Program-made: the position numbers and the translations under genes | From: Syntrophorhabdaceae bacterium | Lineage (GTDB): Bacteria; Desulfobacterota; Syntrophorhabdia; Syntrophorhabdales; Syntrophorhabdaceae | Length of the DNA: 46,341 nucleotides | Assembly (NCBI GenBank): GCA_035541755.1 | Contig: DATKMQ010000020.1 | Coordinates: 1 to 46,341 of the forward strand | Direction of reading: 5' to 3' | The notes under the pieces: generated by a model | Told to the model about the DNA's origin: nothing | The model's database searches: none | Seen by the model: the letters and a program-made list of their open reading frames with translations, nothing else | Shown: positions 16,650-25,226 of the stretch, in pieces | Layout: every line of letters begins with the position of its first letter | Numbering within the stretch: the first letter of the stretch is position 1

Positions 16650-18808
16650 AGAAAGATACAGCCAACCGATCATGGGCTGACAGTGGCGAGAAGGCCGGCG
16701 TGGTGAGCCGCCGGGATTTCTTGAAGACAGTGGGCGGTGGGATCGCGATCCTGTTCTTTGCCGGTACTCTTCCGGCCCAGCAGGCTGAGCGTCGCGCCAT
16801 AGGCCAGCAGTTACCCACGGACTTTAACGCCTTTTTGCGCATCGGGGCGGACGGCCGGGTGAGTTGCTTCACGGGTAAGATTGAAATGGGGCAGGGTGTG
16901 GTGACTTCACTTTCCCAGATGCTTGCCGACGAGCTCGATGTGCCTCACTCCCGTGTGGACATGGTCATGGGCGACACAGACCTGTGCCCGTGGGACATGG
17001 GTACTTTCGGGTCCATGAGCACCCGTTTCTTTGGACCGCCTTTAAGAGAGGCCGCTGCCGAGGCACGCTCGGTTCTTCTTGCCCTGGCATCAGAGTCGCT
17101 CAAAGTTCCTCAAAGCAGGCTTACCGTAAAAGATGGAGTGGTATCGGACAAGATGAATAGCGCAAAGAAGATATCCTACCAGGAGCTGACAAAGGGAAAA
17201 TACATAGAAAGGCATCTCGGTCGTAAGCCCAAGCTTAAAGAGGTTGCCGAGCTCAAAGTCATGGGTAAGGGAGTGAACCGCAAAGACGGGATGCTCAAAG
17301 TAACGGGTGAGGCCCGCTACGCCGCGGACATGCGCCTGCCCGGGATGCTCTACGCAAAGGTCTTAAGGCCTCCTGCACACGGGGCAAAGCTCAAACGCTT
17401 CGACGCATCTGCGCTCAAGGACGTGCCCGATGTTCGTATCGTTGAAGACAGGGATTTGGTTGCTGTGCTCCACCCGGAACCTGATGCGGCGGAAAAGTGT
17501 TTATCCCTCATCAAAGCTGAGTTTGACATACCCGATAGCACACTCGACAACACGACGATTCATAAGCACCTGCTCGAGGCGGCCCCCAAAGAGGGGGAAG
17601 TTGTTTCCTCAGGCGGTGATCTTGAGCGAGGAGAGGGTCTTGCGGTGCAAATCTTCGATGAGACCTATCAGGACTACTATGTAGCCCATGCTACAATCGA
17701 AACCCACGCAGCGCTCGCCAGAATCGAGCGAGATAGGATCACGATCTGGGCGTCGACGCAGACCCCTTTCAGAGGCAAAGAGGAGATTGCCCGGGTGCTC
17801 GGGGTTCCTCCGGACAGGGTACGCATTATAGCACCATTTGTGGGCGGCGGATTCGGAGGAAAAAGTTTCAATCTCCAGGCGGTGGAGGCGGCACGGCTTG
17901 CAAAACTTACCGGAAGACCCGTCCAGGTCATGTGGAGCAGAAAAGAGGCCTTTTTCAATGACACGTTCCGCCCGGCATCGATCATAAAGATCAAATCCGG
18001 CCTCGACAGAGACGGCAGGATTATCTTCTGGCGTTACGATGTCTATTATGCCGGACCTCGCGGCGCGGAACAGCTCTACGCCGTACCTCACCACAAGGAG
18101 ACCTCCTACGTGCATTACACGGGAACCCCCGGCACCCATCCTTTTGCTACCGGTGCGTGGCGGGCCCCGGGTAATAATTCCAATTCCTTTGCCAGGGAAT
18201 CGCAGATAGATACTATGGCTGCGAACCTCAATATGGACCCGCTCGAATTTCGCATAAAAAACCTGACGGATGCGAGGATGATCAATACCTTGAAGGCTGC
18301 CGCAGCTCAATTTGGCTACAAGCCGGCTAAAGCCCCCAGCGGAAGAGGCTATGGGGTTGCCTGTGCAGCCGACGCGGGGGCCTGTGTGGCTGTAATGGCT
18401 GAGGTGGACGTGAACCGGGCAACGGGCAAGGTTTCCGTGAAACGAATTGTCTGTGCACAGGACATGGGATTTGTTGTGAACCCGGAAGGCGCCAGGCTGC
18501 AGATAGAAGGCGGTCTCACCATGGGACTTGGTTATGCTCTGAGTGAAGAGGTCAATTTCAAGGGCGGACGGATCCTCCATGACAATTTCGATACCTACGA
18601 CATTCCTCGCTTCTCGTGGCTGCCGCGGATCGAGACGATACTCGTTGACAATCCTACGCACCCCGCTGAGGGTGGAGGCGAACCGCCTATCACCTGCGTG
18701 GGGGCGGTGATTGCCAATGCGATATTCGACGCGGCGGGGGCGAGGCTCCATCAAATGCCCATGACGCCCGCCCGTGTAAAGGAGGCCATGGGTTCGATAA
18801 AGAAATGA
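16646..18808 (+). CDS. iorB: Molybdopterin subunit of an IorB-like hydroxylase with Tat signal
   Basis: 720 residues. SRRDFLK (21-27) plus a hydrophobic stretch is a twin-arginine signal, so the enzyme is exported as a folded complex. The molybdopterin-binding blocks are visible: MGQGVVTSLSQML, VGGGFGGKSF, GAWRAPG and the C-terminal GGGEPPIT that holds the catalytic glutamate of the family. This is the large subunit of the two-component isoquinoline 1-oxidoreductase type, which hydroxylates N-heterocycles or aldehydes using water. The substrate is unknown; in an anaerobe it may act on an aromatic or heterocyclic acid. The cofactor maturation protein usually encoded nearby is not in this window. 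Confidence 0.88.
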   Translation: MKKDTANRSWADSGEKAGVVSRRDFLKTVGGGIAILFFAGTLPAQQAERRAIGQQLPTDFNAFLRIGADGRVSCFTGKIEMGQGVVTSLSQMLADELDVPHSRVDMVMGDTDLCPWDMGTFGSMSTRFFGPPLREAAAEARSVLLALASESLKVPQSRLTVKDGVVSDKMNSAKKISYQELTKGKYIERHLGRKPKLKEVAELKVMGKGVNRKDGMLKVTGEARYAADMRLPGMLYAKVLRPPAHGAKLKRFDASALKDVPDVRIVEDRDLVAVLHPEPDAAEKCLSLIKAEFDIPDSTLDNTTIHKHLLEAAPKEGEVVSSGGDLERGEGLAVQIFDETYQDYYVAHATIETHAALARIERDRITIWASTQTPFRGKEEIARVLGVPPDRVRIIAPFVGGGFGGKSFNLQAVEAARLAKLTGRPVQVMWSRKEAFFNDTFRPASIIKIKSGLDRDGRIIFWRYDVYYAGPRGAEQLYAVPHHKETSYVHYTGTPGTHPFATGAWRAPGNNSNSFARESQIDTMAANLNMDPLEFRIKNLTDARMINTLKAAAAQFGYKPAKAPSGRGYGVACAADAGACVAVMAEVDVNRATGKVSVKRIVCAQDMGFVVNPEGARLQIEGGLTMGLGYALSEEVNFKGGRILHDNFDTYDIPRFSWLPRIETILVDNPTHPAEGGGEPPITCVGAVIANAIFDAAGARLHQMPMTPARVKEAMGSIKK

Positions 18809-18871
18809 AAGGCCGGCGCTTTTCGGGGGAACCTTCTCTCGATTGAGGGTAAAGCCGAGTCGTTCCTCGAT

Positions 18872-19669
18872 CTATGCGGCGAGCGGCCCTTGTTGTAGGA
18901 CCATGCCCCTGGGGCTTATAACGACTACCTTTGTCGGAATCTTCTTGCCCGCGAGTTCCATGGCTTTCTGCACGATAAGCGGCATTTTGGAACAACACGG
19001 TACTTCCATGATAATAATGGTAATGCTTTTGATATGGGCTATGCCGAAAATATCCACGAACTTTTCAATATATTCCTCGGTATCATCAAATTTCGGGCAA
19101 CCCATCATCACGACCTTTCCTTTCAGGAAATCGGCGTGAAAGTCGGGATAGGCTAAAGGCGTGCAATCGGAAGCCACGAGCAGGTCCGCATTCTTGAGAA
19201 AGGGCGCCGTGGGCGGTATAAGCTTGATCTGAACGGGCCAGTGGGTCAGGCTGGATTGCTGACGCTCCCTCGCCTTGCTACCCGTTTTGCCCTGTGAGAT
19301 TTCTAAGCTCGGATCTTTTGCGTCTGGCTTTTCAAACATTTTGACCTGCGTTGAAGGACACCCGCAGGGGAGAACAACCTGGCTATTGGAATTAGTGTTC
19401 AATATTTCCGGTTCTGTCCGTCTTTTGTTCGCCAGATGGCCTTCCACGGCCTCGAGATCGAAGGCTTGAGCCTCACGTTTCACGATGCTGATGGCGCCCT
19501 GTGGACACTCTCCGAGGCAGGCCGCGAGACCGTCGCAGTAGTTCTCCGCAATAAGCCTGGCTTTGCCGTCTGCAAGCTCTATTGCACCCTCGGCGCAGGC
19601 CTTCACACACTCTCCGCAACCATTGCACTTCTCTCTATCTATACTGACGATATCTCTTAGAGTCTTCAT
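18872..19669 (-). CDS. frdX: 2[4Fe-4S] ferredoxin-like partner of hybrid cluster protein (FrdX-type)
   Basis: 265 residues. The N-terminus is a dicluster ferredoxin: C15, C18, C21, C25 for one cluster, and C45-x5-C-x3-C-P (YCDGLAACLGECP) for the other. The remaining ~190 residues carry a GCPST region and an alpha/beta stretch ending VEVPCCSKMPLIVQKAMELAG, likely binding another cofactor or cluster. Downstream of hcp in several deltaproteobacteria lies a ferredoxin-like gene, frdX, co-regulated with hcp by HcpR; position (104 bases after hcp) and content fit that. Its job would be to feed electrons to Hcp. Confidence 0.8.
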   Translation of the reverse strand: MKTLRDIVSIDREKCNGCGECVKACAEGAIELADGKARLIAENYCDGLAACLGECPQGAISIVKREAQAFDLEAVEGHLANKRRTEPEILNTNSNSQVVLPCGCPSTQVKMFEKPDAKDPSLEISQGKTGSKARERQQSSLTHWPVQIKLIPPTAPFLKNADLLVASDCTPLAYPDFHADFLKGKVVMMGCPKFDDTEEYIEKFVDIFGIAHIKSITIIIMEVPCCSKMPLIVQKAMELAGKKIPTKVVVISPRGMVLQQGPLAA

Positions 19670-19773
19670 TGCTTGCTCCCTTACGCGGAAGGTTGAAAAG
19701 CCCCTTTGGGCGAGGGAGGTGAGGAAGAATGTACACCTCCACTGCCCGCGGGTGCTATTTCTTACGCCTTACG

Positions 19774-21402
19774 CTATCCGAGTATGGCCTTCAGGTCCGC
19801 ATCCGGCGTGGATATCGGTTTGATGTCATAGTTCTTCACGAGCACATCAAGCACGTTGGGCGTGATGAACGCCGGCAAAGTCGGACCAAGACGCATATGT
19901 TTGATGCCGAGATAGAGTAGCGTCAGCAGGATAGCTACGGCCTTCTGCTCATACCAGGAAAGAACGAGCGAGAGCGGAAGATCGTTAACGCCCACATTGA
20001 ACGCCTTGGCGAGCGCGACTGCAATCTGGATGGCCGAGTACGCGTCATTGCACTGGCCCACGTCGAGGAGTCTCGGAATACCCCCGATATCGCCCAGGTC
20101 CTGATCGAAGAAGCGAAACTTGCCGCATGCAAGGGTCAGCACAACCGCATCCTTGGGCACTTTTTCCACAAACTCGGTGTAATAGTTTCTCCCTGGCTTG
20201 GCGCCGTCACAACCGGCTACGAGGAAGAAATGCTTGATCTGTTTATTCTTTACCGCATCGATCACCTTGTCGGCGACGCCCATGATGGTATTGCGTGCAA
20301 AACCCACCATGACTGATTTCCCGTTCGTATCATTTGAAAATCCCGGCAGGGCAAGTGCCTTCTGAATGACCGGGGCAAAGTTGTGGTCCGATATATGGGC
20401 CATCCCGGGCCATCCTACAGTGCCGGCCGTAAAGATCCTGTCTTTATAGGATTCAGCCGGTTTCTGCAGACAGTTGGTGGTCATGAGAATCGCTCCGGGG
20501 AACTCGGCGAACTCCTTGTGCTGGTTCTGCCATGCCGTGCCATAGTGGCCATAGAAGTGACTGTATTTCTTAAGATCGGGATATCCATGAGCGGGAAGCA
20601 TCTCGCCGTGTGTATATATGTTGATGCCCGTGCCTTCTGTCTGTTTGAGCAGTTCTTCGAGGTCCTTTAAGTCATGCCCCGATATGAGGATGGCCTTTCC
20701 CTTCTTGGCGCCGAGAGGGACCTTGGTGGGCATAGGGTGGCCGTAGGTCATGGTGTGCGCCTCATCGAGCAGTTCCATGGCCCTAAGGTTCACCTCGCCG
20801 CATTTCAGCACCAGACCGAGCCAGTAGTTGAGATCGCCTTTGTTCTCCAGAATTGCCTTGAGTGCGTCGTAGAGGAAGGCGTAGACGAGCTCGTCTTCTT
20901 TGCCTAAGATCTGCGCATGATACGCATATGCGGCCACGCCCTTGATACCGAAGAGCAGGGTGTGCATGAGAGAGGCTATATCGGCGTTTGAACTGGCGGT
21001 TTCTTTAAGCCCCACAGCGTCGCCCTGCTTGATAAGACCTTCAAGGGTGGCCTGTGGTACGAGCAGAGTCTTACCCGAAATATAGGTCGTATTTCCGTCC
21101 TGCTTCTTGATTTTGCCGATAAGGGCGTCCCGTGCCGCTATGGTACGTTCAATCATCCCTTTGAGACGGATGGGATCAAAGTCCACATTGGTCAATGTGT
21201 GAAAGAGTGCCTCAGTGACCAGCACGTTGGTTGCTTTGTCGACAACCCCCAACCGTCTGCCTTCGGCGGCATAGTACGAGAGTTCTTCCAGGGCATAGAC
21301 GAGAAGGTCTTGAAGCGATGCTATCTCCGGCTGCTTTCCGCATACGCCTATTTTGGTACAGGCCTGTGTTTGTGCCGTTTGCTCACACTGATAACAGAAC
21401 AT
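19774..21402 (-). CDS. hcp: Hybrid cluster protein (hydroxylamine/NO reductase), class I
   Basis: 542 residues, the usual length. The N-terminal cluster motif is C3-x2-C6-x8-C15-x5-C21, the class I form typical of strict anaerobes; later blocks include a hybrid-cluster region around CDGAKPGRNYYTEF and the C-terminal DLPLSLVLSWYEQKAVAILLTLLYLG. Hcp holds a [4Fe-4S] and a hybrid Fe-S-O cluster and reduces NO to N2O (hydroxylamine in vitro), protecting against nitrosative stress. AAGGAGGATTAT precedes ATG 21402. It leads the hcp-frdX unit and has an HcpR-like palindrome 73 bases upstream. Confidence 0.95.
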   Translation of the reverse strand: MFCYQCEQTAQTQACTKIGVCGKQPEIASLQDLLVYALEELSYYAAEGRRLGVVDKATNVLVTEALFHTLTNVDFDPIRLKGMIERTIAARDALIGKIKKQDGNTTYISGKTLLVPQATLEGLIKQGDAVGLKETASSNADIASLMHTLLFGIKGVAAYAYHAQILGKEDELVYAFLYDALKAILENKGDLNYWLGLVLKCGEVNLRAMELLDEAHTMTYGHPMPTKVPLGAKKGKAILISGHDLKDLEELLKQTEGTGINIYTHGEMLPAHGYPDLKKYSHFYGHYGTAWQNQHKEFAEFPGAILMTTNCLQKPAESYKDRIFTAGTVGWPGMAHISDHNFAPVIQKALALPGFSNDTNGKSVMVGFARNTIMGVADKVIDAVKNKQIKHFFLVAGCDGAKPGRNYYTEFVEKVPKDAVVLTLACGKFRFFDQDLGDIGGIPRLLDVGQCNDAYSAIQIAVALAKAFNVGVNDLPLSLVLSWYEQKAVAILLTLLYLGIKHMRLGPTLPAFITPNVLDVLVKNYDIKPISTPDADLKAILG

Positions 21403-21474
21403 ATAATCCTCCTTAATCTGTTTATTTTGATTTCTTTCATAGTATGAATATAAGTCGCCTTATATAGACGTGCC

Positions 21475-21488
21475 TTGACTTAAGTCAA
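21475..21488. promoter_or_regulatory. HcpR-type (CRP/FNR family) operator upstream of hcp
   Basis: TTGACTTAAGTCAA is a perfect 14-base palindrome, matching the TTGAC-N4-GTCAA sites known for HcpR, the NO-responsive CRP/FNR regulator of hcp-frdX in deltaproteobacteria. If the minus-strand -10 is TATATT at 21447-21452, the site is centred near -41.5, the class II activator position; TATATA at 21461-21466 is another possible -10, with the site then overlapping the -35. The hcpR gene is not in the window. Confidence 0.75.
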
Positions 21489-21658
21489 AAATAAAAAGGA
21501 TTTGTAGCCGCGTGTTAAAAAAAGCAGGCAAAGAATGTTAAAAGTGCCTTCTAAAAACTGCTTGATACAATCAAATTACATTTGATTTCGACCGGGCGGA
21601 CCGTTCATCTTCGAACGACTCACAACACTGTCCTTGCTCGACCACCTCATCAAATACA

Positions 21659-21801
21659 AGTAAATTGCACGAAAAATGATAGAGAAATTGCAAAAAAGCA
21701 TATTAGAGAATTGCACTTTGATGTTAGAAATTTTGAGATGCTTTTTGACATAAAAGTCCGATTTTTTAGTAAATTGCATGAAGAGTGATAGAGTAATTGT
21801 A
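21659..21801. repeat. Array of 23-bp-phased AATTGCA repeats with a 32-bp degenerate direct repeat
   Basis: TTGCA or TTGTA preceded by AA or AAA occurs at 21665, 21688, 21711, 21774 and 21797. Three of the four steps are exactly 23 bases and the other is 63. The longer units 21659-21690 and 21768-21799 match at 28 of 32 positions, sharing AGTAAATTGCA and TGATAGAG. The spacing of about two helical turns would place sites on one DNA face, as in iterated operators or iterons. No family consensus is recognised. Confidence 0.6.
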
Positions 21802-22251
21802 CACTCCCGAGGTCGGGCAAGAATGCACGCATATGTGATAATTATCTTGGTTGTGGTGGCCGTTTTAGTCGAATGGATTCGGGTTATACAATTAATGACA
21901 ATTGTCACAGTTTTTTGTTGACAAGGGTCACATTCGCTAATAAACTTACCTTGATCCTATCAAAGCATACACATAGCTCAGTTATAGACTCCCCACGCAG
22001 GAGCGGCGCAGTGACATCATCCGAGAGAAACCGACAATATAGCGCCCGACCGCATCATACCAATTGGCCGAACACGTATCAAAGATGTCCGGCCATTTCT
22101 TTCAAGACGTTGCGGCTTCAAGACAAATCGGCATTCAATAAGATGTTGTGCATTAGCTAATAACTTACGCGATAAGGAGGTGTGAACGTAAAGATTGTTC
22201 GCAGGTGAGCAAAGGCTTCATTTGGAAGTGAAATTTGAAGGAGGCGTATCT

Positions 22252-24111
22252 ATGAAAGCAACGAAATTGGCAATAGGTTTTTTTGCGGTCCTGGGGCTAT
22301 TACTAACGGTAAGCGCGCTCAAGGCGGCGCCAGTGCCGGTCATCAACTGTGCGGATATCACGGGCAAGGCTTTCACGGACCTCGAGGGCAATGGCGTCAC
22401 CATCACATCAGCCGCTGTCATCACGGCGTCAGGTGTACAAGTCTGCGAGGTCAAGGGCACTATACTTCCGGCGATCAATTTTGATTTGAGGATTCCGACC
22501 ACTACCTGGAACGAGCGATTCATGATGACGGGATCGGGAGGCACTGCAGGTTCCATTGGCGTAAGCGCGATGGGCACTTATCTTCAGAAGGGTTTTGCAG
22601 GTGTGGCCACGGATACCGGCCACGTCACCACGCCACCCGGGGAATCCTGGGCCATGCCGGAAAACGCGCTCACCAATCAGAAGATTATGGATTATGGCTA
22701 TCGGGCCAATCATGAGGTGGCGAACATCTCCAAGAAGATCATGGCCTCCTATTACGGATACGGGCCAAAATACTCGTATTTCTCAGGCTGCTCTAACGGT
22801 GGCCGTGAAGGTCTCGTAGAGGCTCAGCGATACCCCGAAGACTTTGACGGGATCCTTGCCGGAGACGGCCCCAGCATGTTCCCCGGAAGGATGATGGGGT
22901 TCATCTGGAACTATAATGTGTGGGGTTCGAAGGTGCCGACGAGCAAGCTCTGCCTTCAGTCCAGTTATGTCTATGCGAAATGCGATGCGCTGGACGGGCT
23001 TAAGGACGGCATTATCGAGAACCCCCTTGCCTGTCAGTTCGACCCCATGACCGAGCTTCCCGCCTGCCCGAACGACGTGGATGCTCCCAATTGTTGGACC
23101 ACGGATCAGAGGACAGCGATCAAGGCCATCTACGACGGTCCGAGGACATCCGACGGAAAGAAAATAGTCCTGGGCGATTATAACTTCGTGCTCCCCGGCA
23201 TCCCCCTGGGGTCTGAAGTCTGTACGGACCCGAGCAAATCCTCGACCAGCGGGTGGATGATCTATATCGGGTCGAGCGCCGGTATTTACGGCAATGTGCT
23301 TGCCTACATGGTCTTCAGGGACACATCATTCAATGCGGCGAACTTCAATTTTGATACTGATCCGGCAGCCGTCATGGCGAGACCGGAGATCGGATGGATG
23401 AACGCTTACAACCCTGATCTCTCGGGCATGAAGGCGCGCGGCCATAAGCTCCTCCAGTACGAGTCATTTGGGGCCTATTCACCGGCCTATTTGTACGAGT
23501 ACTACAAGACTGTTCTCGGTGTCATGCACGGCCACTACGGGATCGACGATTTCTATAGGGCTTACCTGGTTCCCGGCGCGAGCCACTGCGGCGGAGGGGT
23601 CGGCTGCAATCCGACTGACTGGTTTACACCCCTTCAGAACTGGGTGGAGAACGGTGTCGCTCCGGACTCGATACCCGGCTCCCGTAACGCATTAGCTTAC
23701 GGTCCGGCAATGACACGGCCGGTCTGCCTCTATCCTCAGGTTGCCAGATATACGGGCACGGGGGATACAACGAACGCCGCCAATTTCTATTGTTCAGAGG
23801 ACTTCAAAGTGCGCGTGGAGCCCGAGGTAATCAATATCCGTAGCAGGGGTGACTTTACGGTTCTCGTCACACTCCCTTATGGCTACAGCACAAGGCACTG
23901 GCATCTCAAGGACGTGACCTGCCAGGGCGCAGTGGCAGAAAGAATTATGCCCATCGGACACAGAACGTTTATCGCAAAGTTCGACAAACGTGATATCCAG
24001 GGAGCCTCTCCCGGAAAAGCAACTCTCACGGTGAAAGGAACGTTCTACAGCAAAGAGCGTGAAAGCCTGTTCGAGGGAACAGATACGGTTAAGATCGTAA
24101 GCGTTAAGTAG
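22252..24111 (+). CDS. Secreted tannase/feruloyl esterase family hydrolase
   Basis: 619 residues from ATG 22252, which follows AAGGAGGC and opens a clean signal peptide (cleavage near residue 24); an upstream TTG start would destroy it. The alpha/beta hydrolase core has the nucleophile Ser181 in GCSNGGREG and the catalytic His in GASHCGGGVG, each flanked by cysteine. That CS...HC arrangement, with a disulphide between the two, marks the tannase/feruloyl esterase family, which cleaves gallate, ferulate or related aromatic esters. The C-terminal ~100 residues form a beta-rich tail. A strong terminator follows. It is monocistronic, next to an AT-rich region, and could be acquired; its coding GC is similar to the neighbours. 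Confidence 0.85.
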   Translation: MKATKLAIGFFAVLGLLLTVSALKAAPVPVINCADITGKAFTDLEGNGVTITSAAVITASGVQVCEVKGTILPAINFDLRIPTTTWNERFMMTGSGGTAGSIGVSAMGTYLQKGFAGVATDTGHVTTPPGESWAMPENALTNQKIMDYGYRANHEVANISKKIMASYYGYGPKYSYFSGCSNGGREGLVEAQRYPEDFDGILAGDGPSMFPGRMMGFIWNYNVWGSKVPTSKLCLQSSYVYAKCDALDGLKDGIIENPLACQFDPMTELPACPNDVDAPNCWTTDQRTAIKAIYDGPRTSDGKKIVLGDYNFVLPGIPLGSEVCTDPSKSSTSGWMIYIGSSAGIYGNVLAYMVFRDTSFNAANFNFDTDPAAVMARPEIGWMNAYNPDLSGMKARGHKLLQYESFGAYSPAYLYEYYKTVLGVMHGHYGIDDFYRAYLVPGASHCGGGVGCNPTDWFTPLQNWVENGVAPDSIPGSRNALAYGPAMTRPVCLYPQVARYTGTGDTTNAANFYCSEDFKVRVEPEVINIRSRGDFTVLVTLPYGYSTRHWHLKDVTCQGAVAERIMPIGHRTFIAKFDKRDIQGASPGKATLTVKGTFYSKERESLFEGTDTVKIVSVK

Positions 24112-24144
24112 ACTCTGTGACAAAGGGTCTGTAATCTGATTGTT

Positions 24145-24178
24145 AAAAGGGGCAGGTCTTGCCGGACCTGCCCCTTTT
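24145..24178. terminator. Strong bidirectional intrinsic terminator
   Basis: A 14-base perfect stem, AAAAGGGGCAGGTC (24145-24158) with its complement (24165-24178), and a six-base loop. The A-run and T-run on opposite sides let it act both for the tannase gene (plus) and for the convergent DoxX gene (minus). Confidence 0.92.
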
Positions 24179-24217
24179 GATTTTAATAATCTAGCGCTTA
24201 AGCGCGTACGTGCATCT

Positions 24218-24679
24218 TCAACGCGAGGTCTTGTTTCGCTCAGATGAACGTGCAATCCTCTTGGAGATCCCCCAATCCACGGAGAACGGACCAGCTCCGG
24301 CGATGAGCAATGCGAAGGCGCCGGCGAGCAGCGAGAAAGAATACTCGATGCCTTTGGGGTAAAAGAAAAACCCCCACTGGACTTTGAGTACGGCAACGAT
24401 CATGACAATACAGATGGAGAACGCACCGAGCCTCGTTCCCAAACCGATGAGCACGAGCAGACCGCCAAAAAATTCCCCGCATCCCGCTAAAGCTGCCCAG
24501 AACGCACTGGGATTGATCCCCATGTTAGCAAAGCCCGCAGCGGTTCCCACGAGACCTTTACCTCCGAATGCACCAAAGAGCTTCTGCGCGCCATGTGCGA
24601 TGAATGTGGCGCCAACAGAGAGTCTCACAGGCAATAGAAACCATGTTGCGCCAGTGGCATAAATGAATTTCCTGAACAT
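24218..24679 (-). CDS. DoxX-family membrane protein
   Basis: 153 residues with four membrane segments. The N-terminal RLSVGATFIAHGAQKLFGAFGG and GCGEFFGGLLVLIGLGTRLGA blocks are typical of DoxX proteins, small inner-membrane proteins linked to thiol or quinone redox chemistry. It is a different branch from the MauE-like protein at 2126-2656 and lacks its CGC motif. AAGAAGGGGG precedes ATG 24679. Transcribed alone; substrate unknown. Confidence 0.85.
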   Translation of the reverse strand: MFRKFIYATGATWFLLPVRLSVGATFIAHGAQKLFGAFGGKGLVGTAAGFANMGINPSAFWAALAGCGEFFGGLLVLIGLGTRLGAFSICIVMIVAVLKVQWGFFFYPKGIEYSFSLLAGAFALLIAGAGPFSVDWGISKRIARSSERNKTSR

Positions 24680-24986
24680 AGAACCCCCTTCTTATAAGGA
24701 TATTTAAGCTTCTCTCATGAATCGACCGTGCTTTAACTCCCTCTCTCTCTATATATACTCTTAACTGATAATATAATACATTCCTGGACATTACGCTTAA
24801 GTCGTCCCCCCTTGCGCCACCCGGAGGCGATGGAGTAGTCCTGCGCGTGAGCATAACGCGCTTCCTGTTTTCTTTCCGCAGGAGAGCGATCCGGTTGTCA
24901 CGAAGACGGAGTCGCTATGATAAGTGATTGTATAACGCGGACGATCTTTTTAGGTCATACCCGGACGAGGGGGTCTTTCGAGCCGG
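24680..24986. other. Intergenic region upstream of doxX and downstream of rpoZ
   Basis: Contains a CT-repeat run with TATATATA near 24738-24765, likely the minus-strand promoter area of the DoxX gene, and a small hairpin GCGCGT/ACGCGC near 24845-24865 followed by TTCCTGTTTT. No coding frame with a ribosome binding site was found. Confidence 0.5.
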
Positions 24987-25226
24987 CTAGGGTGTGAATG
25001 TGGAGAGTTGATACGGCAGCTCTTTGTCTTCGAGCACCTCTTTCTTTTCAAAATAGACGAGTTTATCGGCAATTTCCCTGAGTGCGGTGACGATCTCTCT
25101 ATTCGATGATTTGACAAGCGGGGTCGACCCTTTGACGAGTTGTTTTGATCTCCGCGCCGCCAAATGGACAAGCTCAAATCGATTTTCTACTAATTCCATG
25201 CAATCTTCAACAGTTATTCTTGCCAT
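24987..25226 (-). CDS. rpoZ: RNA polymerase omega subunit
   Basis: 79 residues beginning MARITVEDC, followed by NRFELVHLAARRSKQL and NREIVTALREIADKL, the conserved core of omega. It binds the beta' subunit and helps assembly of RNA polymerase. It is the last gene of the interlocked minus-strand run and overlaps the end of gmk by 20 bases, the gmk-rpoZ order common in bacteria. Confidence 0.93.
   Translation of the reverse strand: MARITVEDCMELVENRFELVHLAARRSKQLVKGSTPLVKSSNREIVTALREIADKLVYFEKKEVLEDKELPYQLSTFTP

Larger units (their letters stand above)
21403..22251. other. Long AT-rich non-coding region between hcp and the tannase gene
   Basis: About 850 bases, with 21500-21960 clearly richer in A+T than the surrounding genes. 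It holds the HcpR site near its left end and the phased AATTGCA repeats at 21659-21801. Short open frames at 21582-21788 and 21873-22160 have no ribosome binding site and run through the repeats, so I do not call them genes. A TTGTTGACAAG patch near 21920 could be part of a promoter for the tannase gene. Confidence 0.5.

Noticed and set aside
17609-18754. Long minus-strand open frame (381 codons) inside the molybdopterin subunit gene
   Set aside because: It is the antisense shadow of a strongly recognised gene, with no ribosome binding site and low-similarity composition rich in Arg and His.
21659-21801. CRISPR array
   Set aside because: The repeats are only partly conserved, units are 23 bases apart with no true spacers, and no cas genes are near.
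21582-22160. Small genes in the AT-rich gap before the tannase
   Set aside because: The short frames lack ribosome binding sites, run through the repeats, and show no recognisable protein pattern.
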